DNA of 64,000 nt from Flavobacterium urumqiense (GTDB taxonomy: Bacteria > Bacteroidota > Bacteroidia > Flavobacteriales > Flavobacteriaceae), in NCBI RefSeq assembly GCF_900108015.1, contig NZ_FNVP01000010.1, positions 1 through 64,000 on the forward strand. The letters are read 5' to 3'. Of this stretch, positions 1 to 9,274 are shown piece by piece. Below the pieces are notes generated by a model. It was given only the letters and a program-made list of their open reading frames with translations. It was not told where the DNA came from and did not search any database. Numbering within the stretch: the stretch's first letter is position 1; each line of letters opens with the position of its first letter. The translations under genes were made by a program, and so were the position numbers.

Positions 1-328
1 CTATTGACAACATTTTTATAGAAAGATTATGGAGGACAGTCAAATACGAGAATGTATATTTACAAGCATATACTGACGGAATCAGCCTTTATAGAGGACT
101 CAAAGATTATTTTGAATTTTATAATACACGGCGAATTCATCAGTCACTAGATTATGGAACGCCTTATAATAATTATTACAAAAAAGAAGTGGCATAAAAT
201 CAGAATAACTTTTTTTGGCTTTGTAAAATAGCCAAAAGTTATCTCCGATTTTAACCAAGATAATAGAATATCAAACTAAAAACCTATCTTAAATCGTTGA
301 GATTTCTGTCTGAAAAATGGGTACAGCA
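1..328 (+). mobile_element. Right end of an IS3-family insertion sequence (left part outside window)
   Basis: The window opens inside an IS3-family transposase that stops at 197. About 130 bases further, bases 306-328 end in CA and read on the other strand as TGCTGTACCC followed by a T-rich stretch and CAGACA. That resembles the TGTACTGCACCCATTTT type of terminal inverted repeat of the IS150 group of IS3 elements, from memory. I infer that the element ends near 328. The left end and any target duplication are outside the window. Confidence 0.6.
3..197 (+). CDS. IS3-family transposase (OrfB), C-terminal fragment
   Basis: The reading frame is open from the window edge and encodes 64 residues before a TAA stop. 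It contains DNIFIERLWRTVKYENVYL, where the glutamate is the last acidic residue of the DDE catalytic triad, followed by FYNTRRIHQSL, the typical C-terminal block of the IS3/IS150 integrase core. The N-terminal part, with the helix-turn-helix and the two catalytic aspartates, lies to the left. No damage is seen in the visible part, so the element could be intact. Transposition activity cannot be judged from this fragment. Confidence 0.9.
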   Translation: MDNIFIERLWRTVKYENVYLQAYTDGISLYRGLKDYFEFYNTRRIHQSLDYGTPYNNYYKKEVA

Positions 329-866
329 TAGTTTTTTAAGACAAAAAGCGTGTTTGTATTTTAAAAACATGCTTTTTTGGCTCACCTATTATATAAATTT
401 ATTAAAATGCATCTTGAAAATAGTTTTTGAAATAATGCGGCAAACTACTAAATAAGCCCAAGAACAAAAAGTAATTTTTTAATGTAGGATTTTACCATAA
501 TTTATATTTTTCTCTTCCTTTTTTATTGTTAATTATTTGAAAAACAAAGGGTTAATTTTTATTTTTTTGAAAATTAATATGCAAAACGTTTTTAAAAATT
601 AAAAAAATCACTAAATTAGAGTCTTTATTTTAAATGTGAAAAGCAATGTTTTTCAATTTTAGAATTAATTTTTACATCCCATAATTTAAAAAATTAAAAT
701 ATATTTCTATGAATGTACTTTTAAATAGAAAAGATTAATAGAATCTTTATATGATTTCTAGTCTTTCAATCAATTTAATAATAAGGCATTTGGTGATAGT
801 TTTAACAAATTAAATAAATGTATGTTGTGAATGAAAGCTATAGATTTATAAAAGCATAATGTTACA
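198..866. other. Long AT-rich intergenic region
   Basis: After the insertion-sequence end and a terminator-like hairpin at 343-378 there are almost 500 bases of very AT-rich DNA. I find no convincing open reading frame, RNA gene or repeat. It separates the insertion sequence from the decayed CheB-like gene and may include lost sequence of that locus. Confidence 0.5.
343..378 (+). terminator. Rho-independent terminator-like hairpin just outside the IS
   Basis: A 13-bp stem with one G-T pair (AAAAAGCGTGTTT at 343-355 against AAACATGCTTTTT at 365-377) is followed by T residues. It would stop plus-strand transcription leaving the IS3 element, or could be the old terminator of a gene interrupted by it. 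Confidence 0.55.
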
Positions 867-1394
867 ATGGAAATAATAGAAAACCATCAAATTTCACAGG
901 AAACAGCTAAAACGGGGAAAACAGCTAACAAGAAGTTCATAATGGTAAATGAATGGAATGAATTTCCTATTTTGGAAATGGGGTTTTCGGCTGGAGAATT
1001 GGAAGCAATGGAAATTTTTTTTAAAAATATGCCGGAGCAAAGCGGAATGGCATTTTTTGATGTTCAACATCGTGATCATAATTATGTTGGCGTTTTACCG
1101 GACATATTGCAGCGAACTATAGCGGCGACGGTGATTGAGCTTAACGGTCAACTTGAAGTGAAACCAAATTATGTGTATGTAATTTCTCCCAATAAAAATT
1201 TTTCTATAGTAAAAGGATTTCTCCATTTATTTAATCCTGTTGCAAGCCGCGGACTGCGTTTGCCTATTGATATGTTTTTTCCATCACTGACTATTGATAA
1301 ATTAAATAAAGCTATTGAGATAATTCTTTCAGGAATAAGTTCTGATGGAAGTTTGGGAATTAAAGCTGTTAAAGAAAATAATGGCTTGGTATAA
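867..1394 (+). pseudogene. CheB methylesterase-domain fragment of a decayed sensor protein
   Basis: The 175 residues match the start of a CheB methylesterase domain of the kind found in large CheB-CheR-PAS-kinase hybrids. The catalytic triad positions are still present: Ser41 in GFSAGE (usually GASAGG), His68 in VQHRD and Asp160 in LSGISSDGSLG. The block SRGLRLPIDMFFPSL is also typical. The frame stops at KENNGLV, before the end of a normal CheB domain. The next readable homology, in another frame, is already a PAS domain. The rest of CheB and any CheR part are therefore missing, by deletion plus frameshift. The degenerate GASAGG loop supports decay. Any product would probably be non-functional. 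Confidence 0.75.
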
Positions 1395-1801
1395 TAAAAA
1401 AGTAGAAGAAGCATTGGTGATGGAAAATCGATACAGACGTCTTTTTGAATCGGCTAAAGACGAAATCCTGATTCTCAATGTAGAACTGAGTAGGATTATT
1501 AATATAAATCCAATTTTAATTTAAGTGTTGGGTTATTCCTATGAGCAAATCATTGAAAACGCAATCTGAGAAATAGGATCTCTCAAAAATAGAGTGGCAA
1601 ATAAAAATAAATTGGAAGAATTAAAGAAGAAAAAATCATTTTTTTATGAATTTTTGAAGATTGAAATGAACAACGGACGAAAGATTAATAGTGCGATTGT
1701 GTAATACATATTTAATAAATAAACATAAAATAATGCAATTTTTTATTCATGACATGGTGAATCACCTGCAAATGGATGAAGTACTTGTTAAAAATATATA
1801 A
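1395..1801 (+). pseudogene. Degraded PAS-domain remnant of the same sensor gene
   Basis: Reading from 1402 in the next frame gives a PAS-like sequence beginning MENRYRRLFESAKDEILILN and continuing through INPILI, a stop, LGYSYEQIIENAI and another stop (stops at 1522, 1567 and 1702). The last part, KIMQFFIHDM at about 1727-1756, is in a third frame and matches the VIQCNIRDI ending of typical PAS domains. At least two frameshifts and three internal stops show that it is dead. Together with 867-1394 it is what remains of a multi-domain sensor that stood just upstream of the hybrid kinase. Confidence 0.7.
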
Positions 1802-1867
1802 AATAAATAAAATTTCTGAACATTGTTAAAAGGTTGGTATAGGAACAGTATTTAAAAGCTAATAAAA

Positions 1868-3610
1868 ATGGAAAATTCCAGTAACAAATTGAAAATTTCA
1901 ACAACTCTCAGGCAAAAGGCTGAGAATTTGCTGAGTAAAAAACAGCAATTAGAGTCTGATTGGGATTTCTCACAGGCAGAAATTTTGAAACTAATTCATG
2001 AATTGGAAGTATACCAAATTAAACTTGAAATACAGAACGAAGAACTTTTATTGTCAAAAGAACAATCTGAGTTGGCTACTGATAAATATACGGAATTATA
2101 TGATTTTGCGCCTTCAGGATATTTTACACTTTCTAAAGAAGGAAAAGTTATTGATGTGAATCTCACAGGTTCCAATATGTTTGGTAAAGAACGATTAAAA
2201 TTAATAAACAGTCAATTTGAGTTTTTTGTTTCTGATGATACAAAAAATATTTTTAATCTTTTTTTAGAAAAAATATTCAAAAGTGAAGTCACAGAATCAT
2301 GTGAAGTCAACTTTTTATCAAATGACAAATCAGTATTTTGCAGTTACCTTACAGGCGCGATTTCTGGGGATGGGGAACAATGTCATATAACAATTGTTGA
2401 TATTACGGAGATTAAGTTAATGCAAAAAGAATTAATTAAAGCAAAACTACAGGCTGAATCTGCCAATAAAGCCAAATCCAATTTTTTAACCAGTATGAGT
2501 CATGAAATTAGGACTCCATTGAATGGTATCATTGGTTTCACTGATTTGTTAATGAAAACAAACCTAGACAACAATCAATTGGAATACATTAACATTGTCA
2601 ATGAATCTGCGGTTATTTTAATGGATTTAATTAGTGATGTTTTAGATTTTTCTAAAATCGAAGCGGGGAAATTGGAATTAAATATTGAAGAAATAGATCT
2701 TTTTTTACTAACCCATCAAGTGATCAGTCTTTTTAAACATCAGGCAAATTTGAGAAATATCGACTTGATCATAAATATTGACCAAAATGTACCTCAATTT
2801 ATTTATGCGGATTCCGTACGATTAAAACAGATTATTGTAAATTTAATTGGAAACGCCTTAAAATTTACAATGGTTGGACAAATACAATTGGATATTGACG
2901 AGATACCCTCTCCTGAAAAAGATTTTTTAATCATAAATTTTTCAGTGAAAGATACAGGGATTGGCATAAAACACCATAATCAAGAAAAAATATTTCATTC
3001 TTTTGTTCAAGAAGATACTTCAACTACTCGAAAATTTGGAGGCACTGGATTAGGATTGGCAATTTCTAATCAACTTTTAGAATTAATGGGAAGCAAGTTA
3101 CATTTAAATAGCCAATATGGTAAAGGAAGCGATTTTAATTTCTCTGTAAAATTTAAAAAGTGCAAAAAGAAAAAAGATTTAAAAACTCCAATTTCACCTT
3201 TAATTGAAGAAAGTGTGGAATCGAGGTTTATAAACTATAATCAGACCAAAATATTGATAGTTGAAGATAATAGAATTAATATGCTTTTGGCCAAAAAATT
3301 AATAAAAAGAATAATTCCCAATTGTATAATTTTTGAAGCTTGTGATGGAAAGGAAGCAATAAAATTGTATAAAATGGAGAAGCTCGATATTATTTTAATG
3401 GATATTCAAATGCCCAAAAAAAATGGTTTTGAAACAACTGCGGAGATTCGAAAATTAAGTGATTCAAAAAATCCGCCCATAATTGCATTGACTGCCGGAA
3501 TATTTGTTGAAGAAAAAGAAAAATGTTTGAGCTCAGGAATGAATGATTATATTTCTAAACCTATTAATCAAAATGATTTAGAACAAATACTGCAAAAGTG
3601 GGTAAAATAA
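1868..3610 (+). CDS. PAS-containing hybrid sensor histidine kinase with C-terminal receiver
   Basis: This 580-residue protein is a hybrid two-component kinase. Residues 15-75 form a coiled coil and about 75-190 a PAS domain ([19 protein letters not shown]). The dimerisation/phosphoacceptor H-box is [12 protein letters not shown] with His212. The ATPase domain has the N-box NLIGNALKF (Asn325/Asn329), DTGIGI at 362-367 and [10 protein letters not shown] at 391-400. The receiver domain follows from 461, with Asp512 in [11 protein letters not shown] as phosphoacceptor. There is no transmembrane segment, so it is a cytoplasmic sensor. No histidine phosphotransfer domain is attached, so the phosphate target lies elsewhere. 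Its upstream neighbour is the ruin of a CheB/PAS sensor, which suggests this kinase has lost a partner. Confidence 0.93.
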   Translation: MENSSNKLKISTTLRQKAENLLSKKQQLESDWDFSQAEILKLIHELEVYQIKLEIQNEELLLSKEQSELATDKYTELYDFAPSGYFTLSKEGKVIDVNLTGSNMFGKERLKLINSQFEFFVSDDTKNIFNLFLEKIFKSEVTESCEVNFLSNDKSVFCSYLTGAISGDGEQCHITIVDITEIKLMQKELIKAKLQAESANKAKSNFLTSMSHEIRTPLNGIIGFTDLLMKTNLDNNQLEYINIVNESAVILMDLISDVLDFSKIEAGKLELNIEEIDLFLLTHQVISLFKHQANLRNIDLIINIDQNVPQFIYADSVRLKQIIVNLIGNALKFTMVGQIQLDIDEIPSPEKDFLIINFSVKDTGIGIKHHNQEKIFHSFVQEDTSTTRKFGGTGLGLAISNQLLELMGSKLHLNSQYGKGSDFNFSVKFKKCKKKKDLKTPISPLIEESVESRFINYNQTKILIVEDNRINMLLAKKLIKRIIPNCIIFEACDGKEAIKLYKMEKLDIILMDIQMPKKNGFETTAEIRKLSDSKNPPIIALTAGIFVEEKEKCLSSGMNDYISKPINQNDLEQILQKWVK

Positions 3611-3647
3611 AAGCAGTTGCTAAAATAAAATAAAGAGTAAAGCAAAT

Positions 3648-4400
3648 TTATCGATACGTTCTTTTTTTTCCAAACCACAATTTGGCTTTGTAAGGTTGCC
3701 TTTTTAAACCAAATTTTTTAATTGCATGTTTTTTTATGTGCGCTATTACTTCATCTACTGAATCAGTAACAAATAAAAGTTTCATATCTTCGGGACTTAT
3801 ACTTTCATTATCAGACATCAATTGGATATGATGAATGAGTTCTTCATGGTATTTTTTATCAAAAATTACTATCGGAAAATTATTTATCATTTTATTTTGA
3901 ATTAATGTTAGGGCTTCAAATAATTCATCCAACGTCCCAATTCCTCCCGGCATAACAACAAACGCGTAGGAGTATTTTATTAAAATTACTTTTCTAACAA
4001 AAAAGTAGGGGATGTAAATCCATTTATGCAAATATGGATTTGGTTTTTGTTCTACAGTAAGGACAATATTGCAACCTACAGAATAGCCGCCAGCTTCATA
4101 AGCTCCTTTATTTGCCGCTTCCATTATACCGGGACCTCCGCCTGTCATTACTGTAAATCCTAGTTTAGCTAACTTTGCTCCGATTTTTACTGCATCGTTA
4201 TAATGAGTTGTTTCCGACCCAAAGCGGGCAGAACCAAAGACTGTTACGCAAGGACCTATAAAATGCATTTCACGAAATGCATTAATGAAATTATAAAGGA
4301 CTTTACATAGGAAAACTAAGTTTTTAAATCGTGATAATGGTTCCCTTACAAATAAAGATTCGGATTTTGAAAGCCTGTAGTATTGAGGAATTTTTTTCAT
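3648..4400 (-). CDS. LOG-family protein (TIGR00730-type nucleotide phosphoribohydrolase)
   Basis: This 250-residue protein carries the LOG signature: PGGIGTLDE at 151-159 with the conserved glutamate and GGGPGIMEAANKGAYEAGG at about 87-105. LOG enzymes release the base from (cytokinin) nucleoside 5'-monophosphates; older annotations call them lysine decarboxylases. The gene starts 12 bases after the second ABC-2 permease and ends the efflux operon on the minus strand, so it is probably co-transcribed with it. The context does not show its substrate. The N-terminal 45 residues are longer than in the shortest family members. Confidence 0.88.
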   Translation of the reverse strand: MKKIPQYYRLSKSESLFVREPLSRFKNLVFLCKVLYNFINAFREMHFIGPCVTVFGSARFGSETTHYNDAVKIGAKLAKLGFTVMTGGGPGIMEAANKGAYEAGGYSVGCNIVLTVEQKPNPYLHKWIYIPYFFVRKVILIKYSYAFVVMPGGIGTLDELFEALTLIQNKMINNFPIVIFDKKYHEELIHHIQLMSDNESISPEDMKLLFVTDSVDEVIAHIKKHAIKKFGLKRQPYKAKLWFGKKRTYR

Positions 4401-4412
4401 AACGATATAAAG

Positions 4413-5537
4413 TTAATTAACTTTTTTATAACTCAAAACAGCTAATCCATTTAAAATAAAGGCATAAAGAACAATGATAAAAAATTGAAATGAAATATCT
4501 AAAAAAGTAGCACCTTTGAGCATTACCATTCTAATAATTTCTACAAAATAACGAATAGGATTAAACAAAGTTACATTTTGAGCCCATTGCGGCATACTTT
4601 CTATAGGTGTAAATAGACCGCTCATTAAAATGAAAATTACTGTAAAAAACCATGCAATGAACATGGCTTGTTGTTGGGTTTCGGTATGGTTTGATATGAA
4701 TAATCCAATCCCCAGGATAACAAATAAATATACAGAGGTGAACAAATAGATCAATCCAATATTACCTAAAATAGGAACATTAAAAATCAGTTTTGCGATG
4801 AGTAATCCGACAGTTAAAATCACAAGTCCAAGCACCCAAAATGGAAATAATTTTCCAATAATAAATTGATATTTTTTTATAGGAGTAACGTTAATTTGTT
4901 CTAATGTTCCCATTTCTTTTTCCCGAACAATATTCATCGATGATAGAAATAAAGTGAGCATTGTAACCAAAAGCACCAAAATTCCCGGAACCATAAATGT
5001 TTTATAATTCAAGGTGTTGTTGTACCAAAACGAAGGTATTGTTACAATATTTTGAGGTTGTACATAAGTGGCTTCGTTATATTGAAACAAATTGGTTTGT
5101 ATATTTTGATTGAAGGCCGTTATAATTTGAGTGATATAAACATTTTCAATTCCGGCCGCCGCACCGTCGATGGCATTGATACTTACAGATAAGCTTGATT
5201 TTTTTTCTTTGATGAGGTTGCGTTCAAAATGGTTTGGGATTTCGAGAATGACGTCTACTTTTCCTTTCTGCATTTCGTGATTGGCCTCGGTTTTTGAATT
5301 AAAACTTTGGATTACTTTAAAATAACTGGAAGCTTTAAAATTAGTAATTAATTTTCGTGAAGCCGCGGAATGGTCGCTATCAATATAGGAAAACTGGATG
5401 TTTTTTACCTCAAAACTAGCTGCGTTTGACAAGATCAATAATTGAAGCAAGGGCAAAACAAATATAATAGGAAGCATTGCTTTATTTCTAAAGATTTGCC
5501 TGAACTCCTTTTGGATGATAAATAGTATTGTTTTCAT
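4413..5537 (-). CDS. ABC-2 type efflux permease, second subunit
   Basis: The 374-residue protein has one N-terminal transmembrane helix, a periplasmic domain of about 150 residues and a block of about five helices at the C-terminus, the ABC2 permease plan of YbhR/YhhJ. The motif REKEMGTLEQINVTPI before the helix block is the usual coupling-helix region. It pairs with the neighbouring permease at 5564-6670, 26 bases upstream, and with the two ATPases of the operon. The likely role is drug or lipid export across the inner membrane, handed to the HlyD-like and TolC-like proteins. The substrate cannot be predicted. Confidence 0.9.
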   Translation of the reverse strand: MKTILFIIQKEFRQIFRNKAMLPIIFVLPLLQLLILSNAASFEVKNIQFSYIDSDHSAASRKLITNFKASSYFKVIQSFNSKTEANHEMQKGKVDVILEIPNHFERNLIKEKKSSLSVSINAIDGAAAGIENVYITQIITAFNQNIQTNLFQYNEATYVQPQNIVTIPSFWYNNTLNYKTFMVPGILVLLVTMLTLFLSSMNIVREKEMGTLEQINVTPIKKYQFIIGKLFPFWVLGLVILTVGLLIAKLIFNVPILGNIGLIYLFTSVYLFVILGIGLFISNHTETQQQAMFIAWFFTVIFILMSGLFTPIESMPQWAQNVTLFNPIRYFVEIIRMVMLKGATFLDISFQFFIIVLYAFILNGLAVLSYKKVN

Positions 5538-5563
5538 TGTATGTTTTTTAGCTGCTAAAAAAA

Positions 5564-6670
5564 TTATTCCAATCTAATTTTATATTTTTTAATACTCAAT
5601 ACGATGAAAAACACGGTCATTCCAATTAAAATTAATGTCTCTTTCCAAATTATAGTAATCGAAGCGCCTTTGAGCATAATGGCTTTGATGATGATAATGA
5701 ACCATTTGGCAGGGATAATATTACTGATAATTTGCATCGGCATAGGCATACTGGAAATTGGAAAAATAAATCCTGAAAGGATAATGACGGGCAGCATTAA
5801 TCCCATCAGGGAAATCATCATGGCGGTTTGTTGCGAATTAGAAATGGTTGAAATCAGAATTCCCAACGAAAGTGCCGAAATAATGAACAGAATACTTTCG
5901 AAAGACAATAAAAATAAGCTTCCTTCAACAGGCATTTTGAATACAAAAAAGCCTAAAAGTACTATTATTGTGGCATTGATAATTGAAAGAAAAACGTACG
6001 GAAATACTTTACCAATAATCACTTGAAAGGGTCTTAGCGGCGAAACCAAAAGAACTTCCATGGTGCCAAGTTCTTTTTCTCGGGTAATGGAAATCGAAGT
6101 CATCATGGCGGAAACGAGCATCAAAATTATGGTCATGACGCCCGGTACAAAGTTAAATACACTTTTTAATTCTGGATTGTAATACAGTTGGGTCTGCGTT
6201 TGTATTTGGTAACTAGACGGGCTGTCTCTCTTGAATTCTTGAGTGTAATTTTGCAAAATAGCATTGACGTAATTTGTAATTGCATTGGCGATATTGGGAT
6301 CGGTCGCATCCGTTATTACTTGAACTTTGGCTTGTTTTTTGGTTTGTAAATTTTTTATAAATTGGTTTTCAAAAACGAGCACTGCTTTTACTTTTCCTTT
6401 TTTGAAAACAGATTCTATTTGGCTTTCACTGCTGATTTTCTGCTCGATATTAAAGTACTGAGAAGCATTGATTTTGTTGATTATTTTTTGTGTTTCACTG
6501 TCTTTTGATTGATCTAAAATTGCAATATTTACATTATTAATTTCGTTAGTTATGGCAAATCCAAATAGCATAATTTGGGCTATTGGCATTCCGAAAAGGA
6601 TAAACATAGAGCGTTTATCACGAAATATGTGATAGAATTCTTTTTTGACAAAACCGATAAATCTTTTCAT
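5564..6670 (-). CDS. ABC-2 type efflux permease, first subunit
   Basis: At 368 residues this protein has the same architecture as its downstream neighbour: an N-terminal helix (FILFGMPIAQIMLFGFA), an extracytoplasmic domain, then ITREKELGTMEVLLVSPLR and about five C-terminal helices. It corresponds to the YbhS-like half of a two-permease ABC exporter. It begins 18 bases after the ATPase gene at 6689-7423. The two permeases probably form a heterodimer. Several frames on the plus strand are also open here but have no recognisable content. Confidence 0.9.
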   Translation of the reverse strand: MKRFIGFVKKEFYHIFRDKRSMFILFGMPIAQIMLFGFAITNEINNVNIAILDQSKDSETQKIINKINASQYFNIEQKISSESQIESVFKKGKVKAVLVFENQFIKNLQTKKQAKVQVITDATDPNIANAITNYVNAILQNYTQEFKRDSPSSYQIQTQTQLYYNPELKSVFNFVPGVMTIILMLVSAMMTSISITREKELGTMEVLLVSPLRPFQVIIGKVFPYVFLSIINATIIVLLGFFVFKMPVEGSLFLLSFESILFIISALSLGILISTISNSQQTAMMISLMGLMLPVIILSGFIFPISSMPMPMQIISNIIPAKWFIIIIKAIMLKGASITIIWKETLILIGMTVFFIVLSIKKYKIRLE

Positions 6671-6688
6671 TTTAAATTTTTTAGATTT

Positions 6689-7423
6689 TCATTCCACATT
6701 CCGCGCTAATTTTAGAAATACGTCATTCATAGAAGTCACATTATACTGCTTTTTTAAATTTTTTGGAGAATCCAAAGCTTCGATGCTGCCTTCGACCATG
6801 ATGGAAACGCGATCGCAATATTCAGCTTCGTCCATATAATGCGTGGTTACAAAAATGGTAGTTCCTTTGTGGGCTTCGGCATAAATCATTTCCCAAAATT
6901 GTCTTCTTGTGATGGGATCAACGCCACCAGTTGGCTCATCCAGAAATACGATTTTAGGTTCGTGTAATAATGCAACCGAAAATGATAATTTCTGTTTCCA
7001 ACCCAATGGCAGAGCGCTGACCAGTTTGTCTGCCACTTCTTCAAGTCCTAATTCGTAAATTAATTCCGCTGTCTTTTCTTTAATTTGAATTCGGCTTAAT
7101 CCATAAATTCCACCAAAAAAAGTAATGTTTTCCTTAATAGTTAAATCGTCGTACATCGAGAATTTTTGACTCATGTAGCCAATACTTTTCTTCACCATTT
7201 CGGATTGTGTTTTGACATCAAAACCAGCAACTACTGCTTCACCGGAAGTTGGTTTCGAAATCCCGATAAGCATTTTCATAGCTGTGGTTTTTCCGGCTCC
7301 ATTGGCACCAAGAAAACCAAAAATTTCTCCTTGATTTACATCAAAAGAAATACTTTTGACCGCGGTGAAACTGCCAAATGTTTTGGTTAGATTTTTTACG
7401 TTTATGATTTTTTCTTGGTTCAT
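6689..7423 (-). CDS. ABC transporter ATPase, second (YbhF C-half-like) subunit
   Basis: The 244 residues form one nucleotide-binding domain: Walker A GANGAGKTT at 39-47, Q-loop Gln86 (GYMSQKFSMY), Walker B IVFLDEP around 158-164 and the switch histidine His195 (VTTHYMDEA). The ABC signature is altered: LPLGWKQKL stands where LSGGQ is expected. The adjacent ATPase has a normal LSGG but lacks the Q-loop glutamine and the switch histidine. The pair resembles the two halves of E. coli YbhF split into separate genes. It energises the two downstream permeases. Confidence 0.92.
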   Translation of the reverse strand: MNQEKIINVKNLTKTFGSFTAVKSISFDVNQGEIFGFLGANGAGKTTAMKMLIGISKPTSGEAVVAGFDVKTQSEMVKKSIGYMSQKFSMYDDLTIKENITFFGGIYGLSRIQIKEKTAELIYELGLEEVADKLVSALPLGWKQKLSFSVALLHEPKIVFLDEPTGGVDPITRRQFWEMIYAEAHKGTTIFVTTHYMDEAEYCDRVSIMVEGSIEALDSPKNLKKQYNVTSMNDVFLKLARNVE

Positions 7424-7452
7424 ATTATTTGTAATCTCATTATTTTTTTAAT

Positions 7453-8349
7453 TTATAAATCCATAAAAACATCTTCTATAGTTGGGTTTGAAATATGAAT
7501 TTCTATTTCGGTGTGATTTTTATTTTGAAGATAAGTCAGCAATTCTGTGCTATTAAAATTTTGTTTTTTATCAATATAATGGAGGTATTCACCAAAGGCA
7601 AAAACGCTGTATTGACTGGGATAATGTTTCAAATCCTGAATAAGTTGATAGGTGTCTTTCGCTCGAATATCATAAATAATTTTATCGTATTTTTTTGTGA
7701 CGTTTTCAGGGCTGTCTATTTTTAGGATTTTTCCTTTTTGGATTAGTGCAATTCGGTCACACATAGCGGCTTCGTCCATATACGGTGTTGAAACCAGAAT
7801 TGTAATTCCTTTTTTTTGCAATTGTTTGAGCATTTCCCAAAATTCTTTACGGGAAACAGGATCAACTCCTGTGGTTGGTTCATCAAGAAAAAGCACTTTT
7901 GGTTTGTGGATTAAAGCACAACACAACGCTAATTTCTGTTTCATTCCACCGGAAAGCGCACCAGCTCTTCGTTTTTTGAATGGCTCAATTTGAATATAAA
8001 TATCCTTGATTAAATCGTAATTTTCTTCAATCGTTGTTCCAAAAATGGTCGCGAAAAAGGTTAGATTCTCTTCGACGGTTAAATCTTGGTACAAAGAAAA
8101 CTTTCCTGGCATATATCCCACAGAATTTCGAATGGATTTATAGTCTTTTACAACATCAAAATCGGCTACAGTTGCTGAACCTTCATTAGAAAGCAAAAGC
8201 GTTGTGAGAATCCTGAAAATCGTTGTTTTTCCCGCACCGTCAGGTCCAATTAGCCCAAATAATTCTCCTTCTTTTACTTCAAAAGAAATGTTTTCAACCG
8301 CTTTAATATCGTTGTAGGATTTGGATATATTTTGGACAATTATACTCAT
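7453..8349 (-). CDS. ABC transporter ATPase, first (YbhF N-half-like) subunit
   Basis: This 298-residue ATPase has Walker A GPDGAGKTT (35-43), signature LSGGMKQK (132-139) and Walker B KVLFLDEP (151-158). Two catalytic elements are degenerate: the Q-loop reads GYMPGKFSLY with Gly82 instead of glutamine, and the H-loop reads VSTPYMDEA with Pro189 instead of histidine. A C-terminal extension of about 70 residues ends in NPTIEDVFMDL. The gene lies 7 bases after the HlyD-like gene. It should form a heterodimer with the product of 6689-7423 in which only one composite site is fully equipped for hydrolysis. Confidence 0.92.
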   Translation of the reverse strand: MSIIVQNISKSYNDIKAVENISFEVKEGELFGLIGPDGAGKTTIFRILTTLLLSNEGSATVADFDVVKDYKSIRNSVGYMPGKFSLYQDLTVEENLTFFATIFGTTIEENYDLIKDIYIQIEPFKKRRAGALSGGMKQKLALCCALIHKPKVLFLDEPTTGVDPVSRKEFWEMLKQLQKKGITILVSTPYMDEAAMCDRIALIQKGKILKIDSPENVTKKYDKIIYDIRAKDTYQLIQDLKHYPSQYSVFAFGEYLHYIDKKQNFNSTELLTYLQNKNHTEIEIHISNPTIEDVFMDL

Positions 8350-8356
8350 CAGTTTT

Positions 8357-9232
8357 TTATTTAATCCACATTTCGGCTGGCATTCCTATTTTTAAACTGC
8401 CGTCATTTTTAACTTTTACTTTCACTGCATAAACTAAATTGGCGCGTTCTTCTTTGGTTTGGATTATTTTTGGTGTAAACTCTGCCGATGAAGCAATCCA
8501 AGATATACTTCCCGAATAGGATTTCATGTCTTTTTTGGAATCTATTTTCACAATAACATTTTGTCCGACTTTTATTTGAGCCAACTGGGTTTCACTTACA
8601 TAAACGCGTAAAGTCATCTCGGAAACATTGGCAATTTTATATAGTGGTTTTCCAAAAGAAGTGACTTCATTTGGTTCCGCATATTTCGCCAAAACCGTCC
8701 CTTTTATCGGGTTGATAATTTTACTTTTATAAATTTGATTGTTTATTTTTTCGATTTGTACATCAATGGAATGCACTTCGTTTACGATAGGTGCATTTTG
8801 AGTTCCAACACTTTTTATCTGTTCATTCACGACATTTACTTTGCCGGTAATTTCATCCACCTGACGTTTGGTTGCTGCATTTTCGGCAAACATATTTTGA
8901 ATTCTTTTTTGTTCAATTAAAGTGGTTTTAAGTTGTTCTCTCAGTACATTTATTTGTGATAAAACGTTTTTGGATTTTGAAAAAACCGTGCTTTTAGAAG
9001 CAATCAATTGCTGTTTATTGAAATACAATTGTATAGTGTCAACCAATCCTACTTGGGTATTTGGTTCTAAAATATTGCCTTCTTCCAATTTTAAAAAGTC
9101 AATTTTCCCATTGGCTTCCGCTGAAATGGTAATTTCGGTTGCTTCAAAATTCCCATAGCCATCTGCTTTATCATTGTTTTTAGCGCAAGAAATTAGACTG
9201 ATAAGAATTAAGAATGTAAATATTGTTTTCAT
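8357..9232 (-). CDS. HlyD-family periplasmic adaptor, predicted lipoprotein
   Basis: The 291-residue protein starts with a lipoprotein signal (ILISLISC, cysteine at residue 16), so it is probably anchored by lipid rather than by a helix. A biotinyl-lipoyl half-motif (ANGKIDFLKLEEGNILE), a coiled-coil hairpin at about 75-165 and the second half (KGTVLAKYAEPNEV) follow, then a beta-barrel domain. This is the YbhG/HlyD membrane-fusion plan. It links the ABC exporter to the TolC-like protein encoded 42 bases upstream. Its place between the outer-membrane and ATPase genes supports a complete tripartite pump. Confidence 0.9.
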   Translation of the reverse strand: MKTIFTFLILISLISCAKNNDKADGYGNFEATEITISAEANGKIDFLKLEEGNILEPNTQVGLVDTIQLYFNKQQLIASKSTVFSKSKNVLSQINVLREQLKTTLIEQKRIQNMFAENAATKRQVDEITGKVNVVNEQIKSVGTQNAPIVNEVHSIDVQIEKINNQIYKSKIINPIKGTVLAKYAEPNEVTSFGKPLYKIANVSEMTLRVYVSETQLAQIKVGQNVIVKIDSKKDMKSYSGSISWIASSAEFTPKIIQTKEERANLVYAVKVKVKNDGSLKIGMPAEMWIK

Positions 9233-9274
9233 ATTTTAAATTTTATTATTTTTTAAAATCATCTAATTCCAAAG

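Noticed and set aside
5604-6026. 140-codon plus-strand frame inside the first ABC permease gene
   Set aside because: It lies antisense to a well-supported gene, has low-complexity composition and no motif.
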